A DNA stretch of 64,000 nucleotides, taken from contig MZZL01000387.1 in the NCBI GenBank assembly GCA_002749535.1, positions 622,090 through 686,089 on the forward strand, given 5' to 3'. The position numbers and the translations under genes were made by a program. The notes beneath the pieces are model-generated. The model did not search any database. It was not told the DNA's origin and saw only the letters and a program-made list of their open reading frames with translations. Below are positions 59,298 through 64,000 of this stretch, piece by piece; positions within the stretch are counted from its first letter, which is position 1; each line of letters begins with the position of its first letter. Source of the DNA: Apophysomyces variabilis. Its lineage: Eukaryota; Mucoromycota; Mucoromycetes; Mucorales; Mucoraceae.

Positions 59298-59405
59298 ATA
59301 TGTTTTGCTGCCGTAAAAACTATGCTAATAACCGCCACAAACTCATCTTCTGCAGCCGCACGCGGCTGCAACAGAGCGAGCAAACCGACTGGAGAAGGGC
59401 TAGTC
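59298..59405 (+). repeat. Repeat with GC-rich hairpin, unit 2b
   Basis: Second copy of the unit at 59010-59115. It keeps the GCAGCCGCACGCGGCTGC palindrome exactly while flanking bases have changed, which suggests the hairpin is the conserved part. Confidence 0.6.
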
Positions 59406-59647
59406 ACATACACTGATAAATCGCAGCTTTTTTGAGTTCTTTCCAAAATGCTGTAAAGAATAGTCGTATACGAATCTTCTATAGAATATAACAAGGAGTT
59501 ACTAGTTTATGAGACTCAGCATGACCGTTACGACTGTACGAGACACGTTTCCTTTTCTGTAGACTAAGGTGCAACTCTCAGGCAGAACGGTGACAATGAG
59601 CTTGATCACTTTGTTTTCCACACAAATAAGCATTTATTGAATAGATT

Positions 59648-61317
59648 CTAAAGTAGATAAATATGGGTTTGATTCTGTCCATCAGTCATATCGTCCTCTA
59701 TGTGGTCTTCCAACGGACATGGACGCGCCAATCGACGTTGGTTCGCAACTGCCATCCTCCATCTTGCAAGAAGTAAAAGGAGGATACTTAATAGGTTGGC
59801 ACTGATATAGATAATAAACCCAGTACGAACGGAGCTGAACGATGTAGGTGTCATTAGAAATGGTCCCAGAAAGTTTCCAACAGTGTATGCTACGCCCATC
59901 ATGTTATTATAGAATATCTTTTTGGTGTAACCAGATACGTTGTTGGAGATCGATGTCAGAATAAGCACGTAAATAGGACCCATGGTGAGCTGCAGACAAA
60001 GGCCTACCAACTTGTACTTATTTTCAGGAATAATGATAAATAAAACCATGCCAAAAGCGCCTATAGCTGTCATTAGGCATGCGGTATACAAAGTCTTCAG
60101 AGCACGCCGTACAAGATACAGGCCTAACAGCAGCATGATACTATTTGCGACGCTTGCTGTAACCATTAATTTTATTCCCTCGTATTTCTAAATGTTGCGT
60201 TAGTTGAAATACGGATTGCTAACATCCTACGTACGGTATACCCAATGACTTCGTATATCTGGATACTATAAAAGCATATCGGACCATTGCTTAAAAAGAC
60301 AAGCATAGTCGAAAATACGAAGGCCCACAAGCGTATTTCCTTCAAAGCTTCTATAATATGGTGACCCTTGATCGTAGTTGTTCGTACCACAGCGTTATCA
60401 TGGATACGGTCTTCGATGATGATCTGTTTTTCCGCATTCAGATTCAGAAATCCTCCTTTAGGATCATCCAACAATAAGAAAAAGGCGATGAAGCCAATTA
60501 CGCACGTAATGACACCAGGAATAAACAACGTCCTTTCTTTGGGTGGTAAGGAAAAAGGAATTACTAGCAGCTCGCATATGGTTACCATCTCCAGCGAGAC
60601 AAGTTATGGTTGTCCATGCGTGTGATGCCATAGGCGATCGGGGTGTTGATGGCACCTGCCAAACCGTTAGCAAGCCAAATATATCCCAGTCGTGCGACTT
60701 GCTCTTTTCGTCTGTAGAGCGTCGAAACCAAAAGCGTTAAAGAAGGATACATGCTCCCTTCGAATAATCCAAGCAGGCAACGCAGGATCATCAACTGGTA
60801 GAATTCGCCTACAAACCCAGTGCAGAATAGCACAAGTCCCCAAAGAAAGGTAGTCAACCCAATATATCTCCTTAGAGAGATGCGCTGTAAAAAATAGTTG
60901 TTCAAGAACTATACTATGGCGCTTTAGTACTTGACCGATCTGGCAGTTATTTTGTTCAGTTTTTGTACCTGGGAAATGAAGTATCCGAGATAAAATATCG
61001 AGCATATTGCCTTGTATTGTAAGTCGTCGGAAAGTATACCGTCAAAGGTAAATGCAGCTGCTACTCCAACAGCTGTTTTGTCGAGCAGCTACAATGTGTA
61101 ACAATGAATTAGAGTCGCATTATATGCGCATCGATCGCTTTATTCTTTACTACGTTACTTGTAATAGACTTATTGTGCAGACAATAGGCATCACCATCCA
61201 ATCTATCTTTCGCACTAGAGCACGCTCTTCTTGTATACTGAAATTATCGCCATGGATATCAAGCTTATATTTATCGTAAGCAGATAGCGTTGCTAAAGAA
61301 CTCGATGAGCGTGGCAT
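59648..61317 (-). CDS. MFS permease, ACS family (allantoate permease/Dal5-like)
   Basis: Twelve-span proton-coupled transporter of small organic anions or nitrogen compounds. Starting at the ATG at 61317, ALVRKIDWMVMPIVCTISLL is the usual first-span block of this family. LLDKTAVGVAAAFTFDG follows after an intron, then ICSIFYLGYFISQ, LRRYIGLTTFLWGLVLFCTG and ILRCLLGLFEGSMYPSLTLL, the family signature region. Splicing after RWRW to TLFIPGVITCVIGFIAFFLL, and from IEVIGYT to KYEGIKLMVTASV, keeps the frame. The last exon (59648-60178) carries FYNNMMGVAYTVGNFLGPF. Six or so exons, about 430 residues. The second half has shorter loops than typical. The substrate is unknown. Confidence 0.85.
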
Positions 61318-62129
61318 AGTAAAAACAGGGTCATGGTATGACCTCTTTGGTGGCCTATTTAAGGCTGAACATATACCCAAGAGCGCAACACTGTACCTAT
61401 CCAATGGTCATCTTCTAAGCATATGATATATCTTGGCTGTGGTGCTGTTTTTACGCGCTCTGATTCCCTTTTGTGGAAGTCCGAGCGTAGAGCAGCGCAG
61501 TATTAAGCGACAGGAACCGGGCATTAACCGAGACGTGAAAGGAGGGATGTGAGCATTCAGTACACTGATACAAAAAGGTGTCAGAATGAAAGAGGAATAA
61601 ATACCCGCAATTATTCTGGATCCCTTCTTTCCTAGGTAAAAGACGGATCAATATGAGGTAAGGAAGTGCCTTGCTAGGACGGACAATAACAATCTCCATA
61701 ACAGCATCAGGATCCAAGTTTTTGTTTTAATCTCATCCAGACTTACTTGGTTACAAGTACCCTGGGCTTTTTGAAGCTTGTAATAATCCATATGCTTACT
61801 CTTGCTTCGGCATATGAATATAAGACAGCAAAACGCATGTGCAGTACAACTCAGCAGCTCATCTTTGAAAGCGCAAATTGCAGTCTTGGCCGTTTATGCA
61901 CATTGTCACTCGTCAACATGCATAACAAAAGGTTAGTCAGCGTTAACCGCTTTAATCCATCTCCACTGCCTTACATAATAAACCGGGTGCCAATTCAGGT
62001 GCGGGACGGGATTCGTGATCATTGAGGCTGTCACTTTTTCAGGTACCTTTTTTTTTTTGGAAATTTTTTTGGTGACTTTTGCGCGTTGGTATCCAAGCTT
62101 TGTCTTAACTCAAGATCACTAGCGAGACA
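61318..62129. other. Intergenic
   Basis: Divergent promoters of the permease and HEL2. A minus-strand open frame at 61451-61717 opens with a TTG, not an ATG, and is cut off by an upstream stop. I do not call it a gene. A T run precedes the HEL2 ATG. Confidence 0.45.
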
Positions 62130-64000
62130 ATGCCGTGTCAGAGTTCAAAAGTCAAGACGGGAAAAATTGTGGAGACGGACGATTCCAATTCCCACGATGA
62201 AAAAGATCTATGTTTCATTTGTACCGAACCAATGATCATCAGTTCAGTGGCGGCTTGCGACCACCGGACATGTCACCTTTGCGCTCTTCGTCTTCGAGCA
62301 CTGTATGGTACACGCCAGTGCACTTATTGCAAAGTAAATACATTGTAGATACTGGGACGCGTTCATAAAGCAAACCATTCATTTATGCTATCAACTAGAC
62401 GGAGCAATCGACCGTTATTTTCACCAAGGATACTGAAAAGTCCTTCATGGATTATGATATGGAACATATGTTGGCTGATAAAGCACTTGATGCACGATTT
62501 GAGACTAAGCAGATTCACAAAGAAGCACTGCGGATACTGCAATATAACTGCCCTATACCAGGTTGTCTTGAAGTCTGCGATCAGGGATTGTCTGAATTAA
62601 AAGTACATATCAAGAAAAGCCATGATCTGCTGCTTTGGTAAGTCTTTGCATTCAAACGACGTATGGATATGCCTTCATTCTTTCTTCTGCCGCTTCTTTG
62701 TTAATAAACGACTAAAACTCATGTAGTGATTTGTGCACACGGCACAAAAAGGTTTTTTCACACGAACATATATTATACACCCTGGATCAACTTGACAAAC
62801 ATCATAAACAAGGTTCGAAATTAGTGAAACAGGACGAAGCAGGTTTTATGGGACATCCTGAATGCCAGTTTTGCCGAATGAGGTTCTATAGTGATGACGA
62901 ACTATTTGAGCATTGCCGCGATAAGCACGAACAATGTCATATATGTGTTCGACGAGGAGCGCGTCATGAGTACTATGCGAATTACAATCGATTGGTAAAG
63001 TTATATTGCTAGTTGTTTCTGATTGGAAGCTTAACCTAAAAACCATTCAGGAAGACCATTTCAGACGAAAGCATTTTCCATGTCTTCGTAGTCAATGCCT
63101 CGAGAAAAAGTTTGTCGTTTTTGAATCTGTCATCGACTTGAAAGCACATGAGGTAAATGAAAATGATTGTGTTCTAAAATTCTTGTCTTCTCGGGAAAGT
63201 TCTAACTGCGATGGGTGGGATGTCTAGGTAGAAGTCCATGGAGCGTTGATGGGAAACCTTCAACGAGCGCAAAAGGCAGAAGCGAGGCGGATAGATATTA
63301 ATTTTGAATATGCTGATCATTCTCGCCGACGCATTGCCGATCAATCGCATGGAAGTGAGAGACAGATGGCAAACTGTACAATCGCAAACTCGTCAACGTC
63401 CGAGGAACCATCTTCGAGGCGCGACGCCATAGGAACCTCATCCGAACGGATAGTTCCAGGGGCGCCCACAAAGAAGAAAAACCAGCAACAACTTTTCCAG
63501 AAGCCTAAGGGCTTTGGTAACCTTTCGACTTCACATACGTCAGTCGACCATGGTACACTAGTGCGCCATACTGCTTTTCTTGAAAAGCTAAAACAGCTAT
63601 TCAAATCGGACGAAAAGGTTGGAATGTTCCGGGCATTGACCACTTCCTACCGAAACTCTGAGATAGTTATTTCGCAATACCTTGACGGCATCCTTGCACT
63701 ATGTGACCGTAACATACAGGAAGCCGGTACAGTGATTGAGGGTGTTGAAGCCTTAATGGACAATGCCGACAAGATATGGGAAATTAACAAAGCTTGGAAG
63801 GACAGAGAAAATGAGGTAGTTAGTTTAGGCCATGGTACTCCACCATCTTTGGAACTGATAACATAGGATAGCTAAGGAATTTTCCTGCTCTGGCAGCAAC
63901 GAGCACCAAGAAAGCTGCAGCCCCCTCCTCGCGTGTATTGGTTATAAAGGGCAGCACAAAGCAAGCTGCGTCTGGAAAAGTAAAAGCAGCAAAGTCAGAT
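62130..64000 (+). CDS. HEL2: RING E3 ligase HEL2/ZNF598 (5' part)
   Basis: Senses collided ribosomes and ubiquitinates 40S proteins to start ribosome quality control. The start at 62130 gives MPCQSSKVKTGK, then the RING at about 28-68: CFICTEP, CDHRTCHLCALR, CTYC. After the intron at 62336-62399 come the zinc-finger blocks CPIPGC...HIKKSHDLLLC, HPECQFCRMRFYSDDELFEH, HEQCHICVRRG and HFPCLRSQCLEKKFVVF, in the order of the family. Then a basic helix (LQRAQKAEARRIDINFEY) and a Ser/Arg-rich part. An intron ending in ATAG near 63870 leads to LRNFPALAATSTKKAAAP, the family's NFPAL motif, and the frame stays open to the window end. The C-terminus lies beyond the window. Confidence 0.93.

Larger units (their letters stand above)
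57273..59647. other. Intergenic with a dispersed hairpin repeat
   Basis: No supported gene. A 125-codon hydrophobic frame at 58610-58987 is AT-driven and unlike any known family. Two related repeat pairs occur at 58186-58292 with 59122-59240, and 59010-59115 with 59298-59405. A CTCTAT repeat lies at 58158-58178. Confidence 0.5.

Noticed and set aside
61451..61717. 88-codon minus-strand frame beside the permease
   Set aside because: First codon is TTG with an in-frame stop just before; no acceptor upstream.
1..64000. tRNA, rRNA or CRISPR features
   Set aside because: Scanned for A/B-box spacing, cloverleaf arms, long rRNA-like tracts and regularly spaced repeats; none was convincing.

Overview
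The window is eukaryotic and most likely from an early-diverging, filamentous fungus of the Mucoromycota. Genes are dense and intron-rich. Introns are mostly about 45-90 nt with GT-AG borders and one GC-AG. Intergenic DNA is AT-rich. The gene set is fungal: chitin synthase with a QRRRW motif, a Zn2Cys6 regulator, a BAR-SH3 endocytic protein, a perilipin-like lipid droplet protein, a Dal5-type permease and a secreted GDSL phospholipase. The phylum is inferred from gene style and transposase type; I could not test it by alignment.

Layout. 0-11 kb: the 3' end of an Mss4-type PIP5K, two divergently transcribed WrbA/Pst2 flavoproteins separated by a decayed Tc1/IS630-like transposon, then a Fab1/PIKfyve-like kinase with no FYVE and most of its chaperonin domain missing. 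11-19 kb: a Ras GEF (SH3-WW-RasGEF_N-CDC25), a gene-poor stretch and an F-box gene. 19-28 kb: Erv1 sulfhydryl oxidase, a short unidentified spliced gene, a Zn2Cys6 factor, SEC24 and a perilipin-like gene. 28-36 kb: a stand-alone C-terminal NOT1, V-ATPase subunit F (VMA7) converging on it, and a second transposon copy. 36-43 kb: an EAPP homologue, a small spliced ORF, an Rvs167-like BAR-SH3 gene and a PAK-like kinase without a visible CRIB domain. 43-50 kb: a small new three-exon gene and a chitin synthase. 51-64 kb: APC2, phospholipase B-like, a repeat-containing gap, an ACS-family permease and the 5' part of HEL2/ZNF598.

There are no operons. Loose themes are phosphoinositide and membrane traffic (Mss4, Fab1-like, SEC24, BAR-SH3, V-ATPase, chitin synthase), Ras/PAK signalling, and ubiquitin or RNA control (F-box, APC2, NOT1, HEL2). 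For most genes I joined exons by hand at splice sites that keep the frame and restore family motifs. CDS coordinates below span first to last codon and include introns; exon borders are in the evidence where I worked them out.
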